DNA of 64,000 bases from Paraplanobispora siamensis (GTDB lineage: Bacteria; Actinomycetota; Actinomycetes; Streptosporangiales; Streptosporangiaceae): positions 92,255 to 156,254 of the forward strand of contig NZ_BOOJ01000053.1 of NCBI RefSeq assembly GCF_016863175.1. The letters are read 5' to 3'. This document shows, in pieces, positions 1 to 8,168 of the stretch. Both the position numbers and the translations under genes were made by a program. Positions within the stretch are counted from its first letter, which is position 1, and each line of letters begins with the position of its first letter. Under the pieces are notes generated by a model. The model had not been told where the DNA came from, ran no database searches, and saw only the letters and a program-made list of their open reading frames with translations.

Positions 1-379
1 TGACCGCCAGCACCGCCGCGGGCCGCAGCTCCGCCCGGAACGGCAGGAGCCAGACGGAGGCGTACAGCAGGGCCGCGCCGGTGTGGGGGACGGCGGCGTG
101 CAGGATGAGCCCGCCCGACACGGCGAGGCCGAACAGCACGGCGTTGCGGCGTTCCCCCTCCCGCACCAGCGCCCACAGGCAGCAGCCGGAGGCGGCCGCG
201 CCGACCACCAGCACCGCCGCGCCCGCGCCCCACCCCCACCGCTGCGCGGCCTGCACCGTCGCCCAGCCGGTCCCGACGAGCAGCTGACCCGCCAGGAGGA
301 CGACGAAGGCCCGCAGAACGACGGGACAACGCAACCAGGACACGGCCGCCACGGTATCCCGACCGCCCGCCCCCGTCAT
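1..379 (-). CDS. N-terminal part of a multi-pass membrane protein, possibly a sensor kinase
   Basis: The minus-strand frame opens with ATG at 379 and runs off the left edge without a stop. The visible 126 residues contain three or four hydrophobic stretches (for example VVLRAFVVLLAGQLLVG and AAVLVVGAAASGCCLWALV) separated by short basic turns such as REGERR. Membrane N-termini like this are common in NarL-type histidine kinases, and such kinases often sit next to ABC exporters like the pair that follows divergently. No catalytic domain is inside the window, so the kinase idea is inference. A plain membrane protein is equally possible. Confidence 0.5.
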   Translation of the reverse strand, partial: MTGAGGRDTVAAVSWLRCPVVLRAFVVLLAGQLLVGTGWATVQAAQRWGWGAGAAVLVVGAAASGCCLWALVREGERRNAVLFGLAVSGGLILHAAVPHTGAALLYASVWLLPFRAELRPAAVLAV

Positions 380-382
380 GGA

Positions 383-598
383 CCCGTGGGTGGAGATCAT
401 CCTCCCTCCGCGGCGCGACGGCCCCTCCCCGGCGGAGACCGTCCCCCACGCGGCACGACGCCCCCCTCCCCAGGCGGCCCTCCGCACAGCGGCACGACGC
501 CCCCTTCCCAGGCGTACCCCCGCACAGCGGCACGACGGCCCCTCCCGGCAGAGGTCGCCCTCCCCGCGCGGCGCGATCCCCTCCTCCCGTGGGTGGAG
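383..598. repeat. Degenerate tandem repeat flanked by 13-bp direct repeats
   Basis: Between the divergent membrane gene and the ABC genes lie five degenerate units. Each begins GCGGC(G/A)CGACG and continues with a C/T-rich run. They start near 410, 450, 489, 527 and 568, giving a period of 38-41 bp. The array is flanked by two identical 13-mers, CCCGTGGGTGGAG, at 383-395 and 586-598. No convincing coding frame uses it. Confidence 0.6.
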
Positions 599-678
599 CC
601 TTCCGTCCCCGGCCGGACATCGGCGGATCCGTCCACGGGTCCGTGAACCGGAGCGGCCTCCCGATGCACCGTCGGAGC

Positions 679-1365
679 ATGTCAGCCATCACCGTCACCC
701 ACCTGAGCAAGTCCTTCGGCCGCGTGCGCGCCGTCGACGACCTGTCGTTCGACGTCGAGCGGGGCACCGTCACGGCCTTCCTCGGTCCCAACGGGGCGGG
801 GAAGACCACCACCCTGCGCATGATCCTCGGCCTGGTCACCCCCACCTGGGGATCGGCCCTCGTCGACGGCCGGCCGTACCGGGAACTCGCCGACCCCCTC
901 GCCACGGTCGGCGCGGTGCTGGAGGCCGCGGCCTTCCATCCCGGCCTGACCGCCCGCGTCCACCTGGAGACGCTGCGCACGGCCGCCGGGCTCGCCCCGG
1001 AGCGCGTCGCGCACGTCCTGGAGCAGGTGGACCTCACCGAGGCGGCCGACCGCAGAGTGGGCGGGTTCTCCCTGGGCATGCGCCAGCGGCTCGCCCTGGC
1101 CGGCGCGCTGCTGGGCGATCCCGGCACGCTCATCCTCGACGAGCCCGCCAACGGCCTCGATCCGGCGGGCGTGCACTGGCTGCGCGGATTCCTGCGGGCC
1201 TACGCCCTGCAGGGCCGTACGGTGCTGGTCTCCACCCACGTGCTCGCGGAGATCCAGCAGATCGCCGACCACGCGATCATCATCTCGGAGGGGCAGGCGG
1301 TCTTCACCGGCCCGCTGACGCCCGGTTCCGACCTGGAGGAGATCTATCTGGAGGCGATCCGGTGA
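679..1365 (+). CDS. ABC transporter ATP-binding protein
   Basis: This is a 228-residue ATPase of the DrrA/bacitracin-export type. It carries Walker A GPNGAGKTTT near residue 37, signature FSLGMRQR, Walker B TLILDEPANGLDP and the switch His in VSTHVLAE. ATG 679 was chosen because homology begins there (SAITVTHLSKSFG). ATG 664 is an in-frame alternative, and GGAG lies close upstream of 679. The stop overlaps the GTG of the next gene, so the two are translationally coupled as an exporter. The protein closely resembles the ATPase at 40434-41324 but ends about 65 residues earlier, lacking the C-terminal tail of that protein. The substrate is unknown. Confidence 0.9.
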   Translation: MSAITVTHLSKSFGRVRAVDDLSFDVERGTVTAFLGPNGAGKTTTLRMILGLVTPTWGSALVDGRPYRELADPLATVGAVLEAAAFHPGLTARVHLETLRTAAGLAPERVAHVLEQVDLTEAADRRVGGFSLGMRQRLALAGALLGDPGTLILDEPANGLDPAGVHWLRGFLRAYALQGRTVLVSTHVLAEIQQIADHAIIISEGQAVFTGPLTPGSDLEEIYLEAIR

Positions 1366-2099
1366 ACCGCCTGATCCGCGCCGAGCTGCTCCGGGCCCGC
1401 GCGAGCCGTACCGTACGGACCCTCGCCGTCCTGGCCCCGGTGACCTGCGTGCTCTGGGCCGGACTCGGGGTCGCCCTGATGGGGACGGACGGCCCGCTGC
1501 CCGCCGACGACCGGGTCCGCAACGTCTACGCCATGGCCCAGCAGGCCTACGTCTTCACCCTGCTGCTGGGCATCTCCGGCACGGCCGGGGAGTTCCGTCA
1601 CCAGACGATCACCTGGCGGTTCCTCGTCACCCCGGACCGAGGCCGGGTGGTCGACGCCAAGCTGGCCGCCTACGGGATCATCGGGCTGGCCGTCGCGGCC
1701 GTCGCGGCGCTGGCCACCCTCGCGGCCGGGGCGCTGCTGCTGCGGCTGGGCGGGCATCCCGTCACGGCGCCGGGCGTGCCGGCGGCCCTGGCCGGCGCGG
1801 TCGTAACCGTCACCGGGTACGGCCTGCTCGGCGTCGGCCTGGGCGCGCTCATCCGCAACCAGACGACGGCGGTCGTCGTGGCCATGCTCTGGTTCATGTA
1901 CGCCGACTATCTGCTGACCATGCTCCTGCCCGGCCTGGGCCGCTGGCTGCCGGCCGGCGCGGCCCGCGCCCTGGCCGGGATGAGCATCGGCGACGCCGAA
2001 CTGCTGCCCGCGTGGGCGGGCGGGGCGCTGTTCGCCGCCTACGTGCTGGCGATCGTCATGGCCGCCCGCCTGATCGCCCTCCGCCGTGACGTCGCCTGA
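1362..2099 (+). CDS. ABC-2 type transporter permease subunit
   Basis: The GTG start at 1362 overlaps the stop of the ATPase gene. The 245-residue product is hydrophobic with about six membrane segments: an N-terminal one (TLAVLAPVTCVLWAGLGVAL), a central block rich in Ala/Val/Leu, and a last helix before a basic C-terminus (LIALRRDVA). Motifs such as GEFRHQTITWRFLVTP and GLLGVGLGALIRNQ are typical of ABC-2 permeases in actinobacterial ATPase/permease pairs. It is a paralogue of the permease at 39648-40430, which has GEYRYQTITTTFLTTP and GIGLGALVRNQ. It presumably forms an exporter with the preceding ATPase. The cargo cannot be told from sequence. Confidence 0.85.
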   Translation: MNRLIRAELLRARASRTVRTLAVLAPVTCVLWAGLGVALMGTDGPLPADDRVRNVYAMAQQAYVFTLLLGISGTAGEFRHQTITWRFLVTPDRGRVVDAKLAAYGIIGLAVAAVAALATLAAGALLLRLGGHPVTAPGVPAALAGAVVTVTGYGLLGVGLGALIRNQTTAVVVAMLWFMYADYLLTMLLPGLGRWLPAGAARALAGMSIGDAELLPAWAGGALFAAYVLAIVMAARLIALRRDVA

Positions 2100-2150
2100 G
2101 GAGGCGGCGTCGCTCCGGGGCCGGTCGGGCCGTGCGAGGCCCGGCCGGCC

Positions 2151-3806
2151 TCACAGGGCGGCGCGGATCGCCGCGCTCGCCGCCTCGCGCATCGTCGCGT
2201 GCAGGACCGCGTTGGTCTCGCGGTCGGTGCGCGCCTCCACGATCCGCACCCCCTCGCCGCGGATGGCCTTGGGGAGCTGGTCCGGCGCGTCGACGAAGGT
2301 GTACGGCGTGCCGGTGGCGGCGGCCAGGTAGGCCAGGTCCACCCCGTGCGAGGTGCCGAAGACACGCTCGAACGGGTCGCGGAGCGCGGCCTGGGGCAGC
2401 AGCGAGAAGATCCCGCCCCCGTCGTTGTTGACCACGACCAGGCACAGGTCGGGCCGCGGCTCGCGGGGGCCGAGGATCAGCCCGTTGTGGTCGTGCAGGA
2501 ACGTCAGGTCGCCCATCAGCGCGAACGCCGGGCCGGTGTGGGCCAGCGCCGCGCCCATCGCCGTGGAGACCACCCCGTCGATGCCGGCCACGCCCCGGTT
2601 GGCCAGGATCCGCACCCCGCGCCGGGGCCGCATCGCCTGGTCCAGGTCGCGGATCGGCATGGAGGAGCCGGACACCAGCAGCGACCCGTTGGGCAGCGCG
2701 TCGACCAGGTCGCGGGCCAGGCGCGGCTCGCTGAGCCCCGAACCGTCCAGCACCCCGTCGATCGCGTCCCTGGCCGCGGTGTCGGCCCGGCGCCAGGAGT
2801 GCAGCCAGGTGTCGTCGCCGGCCGCGATCGGGATCTCCACGGCCTGCGCCACCTGGGTGGCCGAGCGGGTCGGGTCGGGCCAGCGGGTCAGGTCGGGGGC
2901 GACCACGATGTGCTCGTCGGCGCGCTTGAGCCAGTTGAGCAGCGGCCGGGACAGGCCGGGGCGCCCGAGGGTGACGACCACCTCCGGCCGGTGCGCGTCG
3001 GCGAACTCCGGGGTGCCCAGCAGGTAGTGGTAGGCCGACATCGCGTGGTCGCCGTAGCGGGCCCCGCCGTTGGGCTCCGACAGCACCGGCCAGCCCGCCA
3101 TGCCCGCCGCCGCGACGTAGCGGCGCACGTTGGGGGCGCCGTCGCCGACCACCAGCACGCCCCGCCGGGTGGGGGGCAGGTGCAGCGCGACCGTCGGGGG
3201 CGCCACCCGGGCGCGGACCCATGGCCCGCCGGCGCCGCCGTCCAGCGGCTCGCACCAGGAGGAGTCCCCGTCGGGGATCAGCGGCTCGCGGAAGGAAAGG
3301 TTCAGGTGGACCGGGCCGGGGTCGTCCGGGCCCAGGGAGCGGTGGTAGGCGCGGCAGGCCAGCGAGCGCCAGTAGGCGACCTGCCCGGGCCGCTCCTCGG
3401 GGACGCCGACCTCGCTGAACCAGCGCACCGCGGTGCCGTACAGCTTGAGCTGGTCCGTCGTCTGGCTGGACCCGGTGTCGCGCAGCTCCGGCGGCCGGTC
3501 GGCGGTGAGCACCAGCAGCGGCACCCCCGACTCGTGGGCCTCCATGACGGCCGGATGGAAGTTGGCCGAGGCGGTGCCCGAGGTGCAGATCAGCGCGACC
3601 GGGCGCTCGCCGCGCCGGGCCAGGCCCACGGCCAGGAAGGACGCCGAGCGCTCGTCGATGCGCACGTGCAGCCGGATCCGGCTGTCGGCGTGCGCGGCCA
3701 GGGCGAGCGGGGCCGAACGGGAGCCGGGGGCGAGCACCACGTCCGTGAGGCCGCAGCGCACCAGCTCATCGACCAGCACGGTCGCGAGCGCGGTCGCGGG
3801 ATTCAC
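2151..3806 (-). CDS. menD: 2-succinyl-5-enolpyruvyl-6-hydroxy-3-cyclohexene-1-carboxylate synthase (MenD)
   Basis: This thiamine-diphosphate enzyme joins 2-oxoglutarate and isochorismate (Stetter reaction) in the classical menaquinone pathway. The 551 residues match the usual length. Visible features are the N-terminal segment LAPGSRSAPLALA, the glutamate region RIDERSASFLAVGLAR, CTSGTASANFHPAVMEA, and the C-terminal ThDP/metal motif ALMGDLTFLHDHNGL followed by VVVNNDGGGIFSLLPQ. Its start overlaps the menC stop by four bases (ATGA type), so the two form an operon. The menE gene points the other way from the far side of menC. Presence of this pathway argues against a Streptomyces host. Confidence 0.95.
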   Translation of the reverse strand: MNPATALATVLVDELVRCGLTDVVLAPGSRSAPLALAAHADSRIRLHVRIDERSASFLAVGLARRGERPVALICTSGTASANFHPAVMEAHESGVPLLVLTADRPPELRDTGSSQTTDQLKLYGTAVRWFSEVGVPEERPGQVAYWRSLACRAYHRSLGPDDPGPVHLNLSFREPLIPDGDSSWCEPLDGGAGGPWVRARVAPPTVALHLPPTRRGVLVVGDGAPNVRRYVAAAGMAGWPVLSEPNGGARYGDHAMSAYHYLLGTPEFADAHRPEVVVTLGRPGLSRPLLNWLKRADEHIVVAPDLTRWPDPTRSATQVAQAVEIPIAAGDDTWLHSWRRADTAARDAIDGVLDGSGLSEPRLARDLVDALPNGSLLVSGSSMPIRDLDQAMRPRRGVRILANRGVAGIDGVVSTAMGAALAHTGPAFALMGDLTFLHDHNGLILGPREPRPDLCLVVVNNDGGGIFSLLPQAALRDPFERVFGTSHGVDLAYLAAATGTPYTFVDAPDQLPKAIRGEGVRIVEARTDRETNAVLHATMREAASAAIRAAL

Positions 3807-4768
3807 CGGACTGCCTCCTCAAGGCGGCGCACCCAGGCGGGTGACTCCATCTCATAGCGTGCCAAAGCGGCCTCATCGACGGTGGGACGCCACACCGCGA
3901 GCATCCCGTCGACCGGGACCAGCGGGTCGGCCACCACGTCCCCCTCCAGCAGGGACAGGGTGCCCAGGCCGCAGGCGTAGGGCAGTTCGGGCAGGGCGGC
4001 GGCCAGCGCCACCCCCGCGGCCAGGCCGACGGAGGTCTCCACGGCGCTGGAGACCACCGCGGGCAGCCCGCAGGCCTCCACCACGCGCAGCGCGGCGGCG
4101 ACCCCGCCGAGCGGCTGGACCTTGACCACCGCGATGTCGGCGGCCTCGGCGGCCCTGACCCGCAGCGGGTCCTCGGCGCGGCGGATCGACTCGTCGGCCG
4201 CGATCGGCACCTCCACCTTCCGCCGGACCCGGGCCAGCTCCTCCAGCGTGGCGCAGGGCTGCTCGACGTACTCCAGCGTGAAGCGGTCGAGCTCGGCGAT
4301 GGCGCTCACCGCCGTGTCGACGTCCCACGCCCCGTTGGCGTCCACCCGCACCCGGCCGGACGGGCCGAGCGCGTCTCTCACCGCCTCTACCCTGGCCAGG
4401 TCCTCGGCGAACCTCTGACCACGCTCCGCGACCTTGACCTTGACCGTGCCGCAGCCGGAGCGCCGCGCCATCTCGTGGGCCTGTTCGGGACCGACGGCGG
4501 GCACGATGGCGTTGACCGGGATCCGGTCGCGCAACGGCGCCGGCCAGCCGGTGAAGGCCGCCTCCTCGGCGCAGGCCCGCCAGCGGGCGCACTCGGCGGG
4601 GCCGTACTCGGGGAAGGGGGAGAACTCGCCCCATCCCGCGGGTCCCTCGATCAGCACGCCCTCGCGGACGGTCTGACCGCGGAAGCGCGTGCGCATGGGG
4701 ATGCGGAAGACCCGGAGCGAGCCGCCGTCCCACCCGGCCGTTCCCTCTTCCGGGCGACCGACTGTCAC
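3803..4768 (-). CDS. menC: o-succinylbenzoate synthase (MenC)
   Basis: This enolase-superfamily dehydratase converts SHCHC to o-succinylbenzoate, the step after MenD. The 321-residue protein has the expected signatures: KVKV lysine pair near residue 135, metal ligands in VDANGAW, EYVEQP and IAADES, and the second catalytic lysine in VVKVQPLGG. The start is GTG 4768 with only a weak upstream ribosome-binding sequence, so the first few residues are uncertain. The gene is first in a menC-menD operon. It is divergent from menE, with 74 bp between the starts that must hold both promoters. Confidence 0.92.
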   Translation of the reverse strand: MTVGRPEEGTAGWDGGSLRVFRIPMRTRFRGQTVREGVLIEGPAGWGEFSPFPEYGPAECARWRACAEEAAFTGWPAPLRDRIPVNAIVPAVGPEQAHEMARRSGCGTVKVKVAERGQRFAEDLARVEAVRDALGPSGRVRVDANGAWDVDTAVSAIAELDRFTLEYVEQPCATLEELARVRRKVEVPIAADESIRRAEDPLRVRAAEAADIAVVKVQPLGGVAAALRVVEACGLPAVVSSAVETSVGLAAGVALAAALPELPYACGLGTLSLLEGDVVADPLVPVDGMLAVWRPTVDEAALARYEMESPAWVRRLEEAVR

Positions 4769-4829
4769 GATCGTTTCGCCCCTTTCGTCACTCCGGGGCC
4801 CTCCCGGCCGAATGTCCGCCTGTCGGGAC

Positions 4830-4835
4830 TAACCT
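4830..4835 (+). promoter_or_regulatory. Putative -10 element for leaderless menE transcript
   Basis: TAACCT lies seven bases before the GTG start at 4843, and no Shine-Dalgarno sequence is visible. This spacing implies transcription starting at or next to the start codon. The same TANNNT plus 6-7 nt arrangement recurs at other genes in the window. Confidence 0.45.
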
Positions 4836-4842
4836 TACGACT

Positions 4843-6030
4843 GTGATGATTGGTCCCGCGCACGCGGAGTCACCTTCCGGGGGGCCGCGGGAGCTGAACG
4901 CCGTCACCCTGCCACCGGGGCCCGGACTGTTCCACGCGGTCTCCGCGGCACTGGACGGCGACGGCCCCGCCGTCCTGCCGCTCTCGCCCGGCCTGCCGCC
5001 GGCCGCGCTGGCCGCCGCGCTCGCCGCCCTGCGCCCCACCCACCTCGACGGGGTGCCCCGGCCCGACGGCGCCGGCGTCCGCGCCGAGGTGGCGGTGGTC
5101 ATCGCCACCAGCGGCAGCACCGGCGTCCCCAAGGGCGTCGAACTGCCGGCCGCGGCCCTGCGCGCCTCCGCGTCGGCGTCCCTGGAACGGCTGGGGGCCC
5201 GGCCCGGCGAGCGGTGGCTGTGCTGCCTTCCGCCCTCCCACGTCTCGGGGCTGCAGGTGCTGGTGCGGTCCCTGCTGAACGGGACCGACCCGGTCATCCA
5301 CGACGCCTTCTCGCCGGAGGCGGTCCTGGACTCCGGCGCCGACCACGTCTCGCTGGTCCCCACCCAGCTGCGCCGCCTGCTGGAGGTCACCGGCGACCTG
5401 TCGATCTTCCGGACGATCCTGCTCGGCGGGGCGGCGGCCCCGGCGGAGCTGCTCGCCCGGGCCGGGGCCGCCGGCGCCCGGATCGTCACCACGTACGGCA
5501 TGAGCGAGACGTGCGGCGGATGCGTCTACGACGGCCGCCCCCTGCGCGGGGTGGACCTGAGGATCGGTGACGACGGCAGGATCCGCATCGCCGGCCCCGT
5601 GCTGTTCTCGGGCTACCGGCTGCGCCCCGACCTCACCGCGGCGGCCACGGAGGACGGGTGGTTCGTCACCTCCGACCTCGGCACGCTGGACGGCGGCGGG
5701 CTCGGCGTGCTGGGCCGGGCCGACGACGTCATCAACACCGGCGGCGAGAAGGTCGTCGCCGCCGCGGTGGCCGCGGTGGTCTGCGCCTATCCCTCGATCG
5801 CCGACGCCGTCGTGGTGGGCCGTCCCGATCCCGAGTGGGGCGAGCGGGTGGTCGCCGTCGTCGTCTCCCCGGACCCCCCGGCCCTGGCGGAGCTGCGGGC
5901 CTTCGTCAAGGAGCGGCTGCCCGTCTACGCGGCCCCCGCCGAGCTCGAGGTTGTGACCGAAATACCACTTTTGCCCAACGGGAAGCCGGACCTCGCGTTC
6001 CTCCGTTATGGTCATAAGCGGGAACCGTGA
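4843..6030 (+). CDS. menE: o-succinylbenzoate-CoA ligase (MenE)
   Basis: This adenylate-forming enzyme activates o-succinylbenzoate with ATP and CoA. The 395-residue protein has the AMP-binding P-loop ATSGSTGVPKG near residue 90, the A5 motif TTYGMSETCGG, the hinge region VTSDLGTLDGGGLGVLGRADD and the C-terminal lysine in LPNGKPDLAFLR. It is shorter than typical acyl-CoA ligases (about 500 residues) because the N-terminal domain is reduced, as in other actinobacterial MenE proteins. The start is GTG 4843 with an ATG directly after. A -10-like TAACCT seven bases upstream suggests a leaderless mRNA. It is divergent from menC-menD. Confidence 0.9.
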   Translation: MMIGPAHAESPSGGPRELNAVTLPPGPGLFHAVSAALDGDGPAVLPLSPGLPPAALAAALAALRPTHLDGVPRPDGAGVRAEVAVVIATSGSTGVPKGVELPAAALRASASASLERLGARPGERWLCCLPPSHVSGLQVLVRSLLNGTDPVIHDAFSPEAVLDSGADHVSLVPTQLRRLLEVTGDLSIFRTILLGGAAAPAELLARAGAAGARIVTTYGMSETCGGCVYDGRPLRGVDLRIGDDGRIRIAGPVLFSGYRLRPDLTAAATEDGWFVTSDLGTLDGGGLGVLGRADDVINTGGEKVVAAAVAAVVCAYPSIADAVVVGRPDPEWGERVVAVVVSPDPPALAELRAFVKERLPVYAAPAELEVVTEIPLLPNGKPDLAFLRYGHKREP

Positions 6031-6079
6031 GCGCGCTTGCGCACGTCATAGAGGTAACCCAACCAGGAGGGACGGCCCG

Positions 6080-6418
6080 ATGAACCCAACCCGCAAGCTG
6101 TGGGTCTCCGCCGGAGTCGTGGCCGTGGTCCTCATCGGCGGCGTGTCCGTATCCGCGGCCGCCTTCGCCGGCGGGCTGGAGCGGGCCGACAAGCCCAGCC
6201 CCGCGACCGAGCCCCACCTTCCCGCCTCCGAGGAGGCTCCCCCGCCCACTCCGAGCACCGCTCCCGAGGAGACGTCGCCTCCGGAGGACTACGTGGTCTC
6301 CAGGGAGGTCAACCCCGACCCCGAGGCGGTCACGCGCTATTGGACCGAGCACCGGATGGAAGGGGCCGAGCCGATGCCGATGCCGCAGGTCGAGGGCCCG
6401 GTGGACGTCACCGAGTAG
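6080..6418 (+). CDS. Small exported protein ending in a YWTxxRM motif
   Basis: The protein has 112 residues. AGGAGG at 6065-6070 fixes ATG 6080. The N-terminus is a signal peptide or membrane anchor (RKLWVSAGVVAVVLIGGVSVSAAAFAG). A Pro/Glu/Ser/Thr-rich linker follows, then a conserved-looking end with VTRYWTEHRMEGAEPMPMP. YWTxxRMxxAxPMP-like segments occur, as I recall, near the N-termini of secreted actinobacterial trypsin-like proteases ahead of the catalytic domain. Here the gene stops immediately after that segment and no His/Asp/Ser triad follows. It could be a stand-alone propeptide-like protein or the remnant of a protease. Function unknown. Confidence 0.75.
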   Translation: MNPTRKLWVSAGVVAVVLIGGVSVSAAAFAGGLERADKPSPATEPHLPASEEAPPPTPSTAPEETSPPEDYVVSREVNPDPEAVTRYWTEHRMEGAEPMPMPQVEGPVDVTE

Positions 6419-6440
6419 GCGCACGGACCTCACCGCACAG

Positions 6441-6481
6441 GGGTGGATCGGTTGGTGGATCGGTTTCAGGCCGATCCACCC
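6441..6481 (+). terminator. Hairpin with two alternative 5' arms followed by a T-tract
   Basis: GGTGGATCGG occurs twice (6442-6451 and 6454-6463) and its complement CCGATCCACC once (6471-6480). The second copy gives a 10-bp stem with a 7-nt loop. The first copy extended by one G gives an 11-bp stem with a larger loop. ATATTTT follows at 6485-6491. It may terminate the small upstream gene or act as a switch ahead of the sigma factor. Confidence 0.6.
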
Positions 6482-6503
6482 ATCATATTTTCCCCGTCAA
6501 GTC

Positions 6504-6530
6504 GGGAACAGAAAGGTCCCAAACGGGGTT
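6504..6530 (+). promoter_or_regulatory. Putative SigR-type (ECF) promoter upstream of the sigma-70 gene
   Basis: GGGAAC at 6504-6509 is followed after exactly 18 bases by GTT at 6528-6530. This matches the GGGAAY-N18-GTT promoter class recognised by the disulfide-stress sigma factor SigR/SigH of actinobacteria. Transcription would begin near 6537, about 80 nt before the start codon. In Streptomyces, hrdB and hrdD are known to have SigR-dependent promoters. Confidence 0.5.
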
Positions 6531-6616
6531 ATTGGTACTGGTGCGCCGAGCGGCCCCCCGGCCGCCCCACCCGACAATCCGCAACACGACGACTCCGTAA
6601 TGGAGGAGGTGTCCTC

Positions 6617-8056
6617 ATGCCCCAAACCGCCGCCGCGACCTCATCCCTGTCCGAGGCCCCGACGACCCTCGCCCAGCTCCTGGACCGAGGGCGAGTTCAG
6701 GGTCACCTTTCTCTCGCGGAGCTACGCCATGCGTTCGCCGAGGCAGGAGTCAGCCCGGCCGAGGGCAGGTCGATCCTGCGCGATCTCACCGAGGCGGGGG
6801 TGAGCCTGGCCGCCGACAACGAGCCCACGCTCGCCGCCGCGGCGAAGAAGAGCGGCACCAGGAAGGCGGCCAAGCCGGCCGCCCGCAAGACCGCCGCCCG
6901 CAAGGCCGTCGCGCCGGCCGCCGAGACCCCCGCTGAGACCTCCGGGACGGCGGAGACCCCCGCCCCCGCGACCCGCCGGAAGGCGGCCGCCGCCAAGGCG
7001 AGCGCGAAGGCCACCGCGAAGACGGCCCCCAAGGACGCCCCCGGCGACCTCGACCCCGAGCTGGAGCTGGACGGCGAGGAGTGGGAGGAGGTCGACGAGG
7101 CCGACCTGGAGGCCGAGGCCTCCAAGGACCTGGACGACCAGTCCTCGGCCATGGGCGACTCGGTGCACACCTACCTGAAGTCGATCGGCCGCCGCACGCT
7201 GCTCACCGCCGCCCAGGAGGTCGAGCTGGCCAAGCGGATCGAGGCCGGCCTGTACGCCGAGGCCAAGCTCGAGGCCGAGCCCGACATGCCCGCCTCCATG
7301 CGCGACGACCTGGAGTGGATCGCCGAGGACGGCCGCCGCGCCAAGGACCACATGCTGGAGGCCAACCTCCGGCTCGTGGTCTCCGTCGCCAAGAAGTACA
7401 CCGACCGCGGCATGGCCCTGCTCGACGTGGTCCAGGAGGGCAACCTCGGCCTGATCCGCGCGGTGGAGAAGTTCGACTACACCAAGGGCTACAAGTTCTC
7501 CACCTACGCCATGTGGTGGATCCGCCAGGCCATCCAGCGCGGCTTCGCCGACTCCGCCCGGACCATCCGGCTGCCGGTCCACGTGCTGGAGATGCTCTCC
7601 AAGCTGTCGCGCGTCGAGCGTGACATGCACCAGCGTCTCGGCCGCGAGCCCACGCCCGAGGAGCTGGCGGTGGAGCTGGACAAGACCCCCGACCAGATCG
7701 AGGAGCTGCTGCGCACCAGCCGCCAGCCGATCAGCCTCAACGCCACGATCGGCGAGGACGGCGAGACCACCATCGGCGACCTCATCGAGGACGTCGACTC
7801 CCCCGAGGCCTCGGAGGTGGTGGACCGCCAGCTGCTGGCCGAGCAGCTGCGCGGCGTGCTGGGCAACCTCTCCCCGCGGGAGGCCCGGATCATGGCCCTG
7901 CGCTTCGGCCTCGTCGACGGCAAGCCGCACACGCTCGACGAGATCGGCAAGCACCTCGGCCTGACCCGCGAGCGCATCCGCCAGCTGGAGAAGGAGTCCC
8001 TGTCCAAGCTGCGCCACCCGAGCAACACCCGCCCGCTGCTCGACTGGGCCAGCTGA
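6617..8056 (+). CDS. RNA polymerase sigma-70 factor, HrdB/RpoD-like
   Basis: The 479-residue protein starts at ATG 6617 behind a strong GGAGGAGGT. Residues 1-65 resemble region 1.1. About 65-150 is an Ala/Lys-rich linker ([15 protein letters not shown]), typical of actinobacterial principal sigma factors, followed by an acidic stretch. Region 1.2 begins [13 protein letters not shown] near 180. Region 2 has [16 protein letters not shown] and [21 protein letters not shown], and region 4 has the helix-turn-helix [20 protein letters not shown]. Residues differ from canonical HrdB at several places: [22 protein letters not shown], and a C-terminus ending LLDWAS instead of LRDYLD-like. It may therefore be a second, group 2-like factor rather than the main one. 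Confidence 0.9.
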   Translation: MPQTAAATSSLSEAPTTLAQLLDRGRVQGHLSLAELRHAFAEAGVSPAEGRSILRDLTEAGVSLAADNEPTLAAAAKKSGTRKAAKPAARKTAARKAVAPAAETPAETSGTAETPAPATRRKAAAAKASAKATAKTAPKDAPGDLDPELELDGEEWEEVDEADLEAEASKDLDDQSSAMGDSVHTYLKSIGRRTLLTAAQEVELAKRIEAGLYAEAKLEAEPDMPASMRDDLEWIAEDGRRAKDHMLEANLRLVVSVAKKYTDRGMALLDVVQEGNLGLIRAVEKFDYTKGYKFSTYAMWWIRQAIQRGFADSARTIRLPVHVLEMLSKLSRVERDMHQRLGREPTPEELAVELDKTPDQIEELLRTSRQPISLNATIGEDGETTIGDLIEDVDSPEASEVVDRQLLAEQLRGVLGNLSPREARIMALRFGLVDGKPHTLDEIGKHLGLTRERIRQLEKESLSKLRHPSNTRPLLDWAS

Positions 8057-8079
8057 GCCGGCACTGCGCAGGCGCTTCC

Positions 8080-8156
8080 GGACCGGCCGTACGCGGCCGG
8101 TCCGGGCAACGGAAGACCCCCGGTACGGTCCGTGTACCGGGGATCTTCCGTTGCCC
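8080..8156. terminator. Double-hairpin bidirectional terminator
   Basis: The first hairpin is perfect: GGACCGGCCG (8080-8089), loop TACG, CGGCCGGTCC (8094-8103). Directly after it, GGGCAACGGAAGA (8104-8116) pairs with TCTTCCGTTGCCC (8144-8156), enclosing a further 9-bp stem (8118-8126 with 8134-8142). It lies between convergent genes and can serve both strands. Confidence 0.85.
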
Positions 8157-8168
8157 GGTAAGCCGGGC

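Noticed and set aside
380..678. CRISPR-like array in the first intergenic region
   Set aside because: Units are degenerate along their whole length, with no constant repeat and variable spacer pattern and no cas genes.
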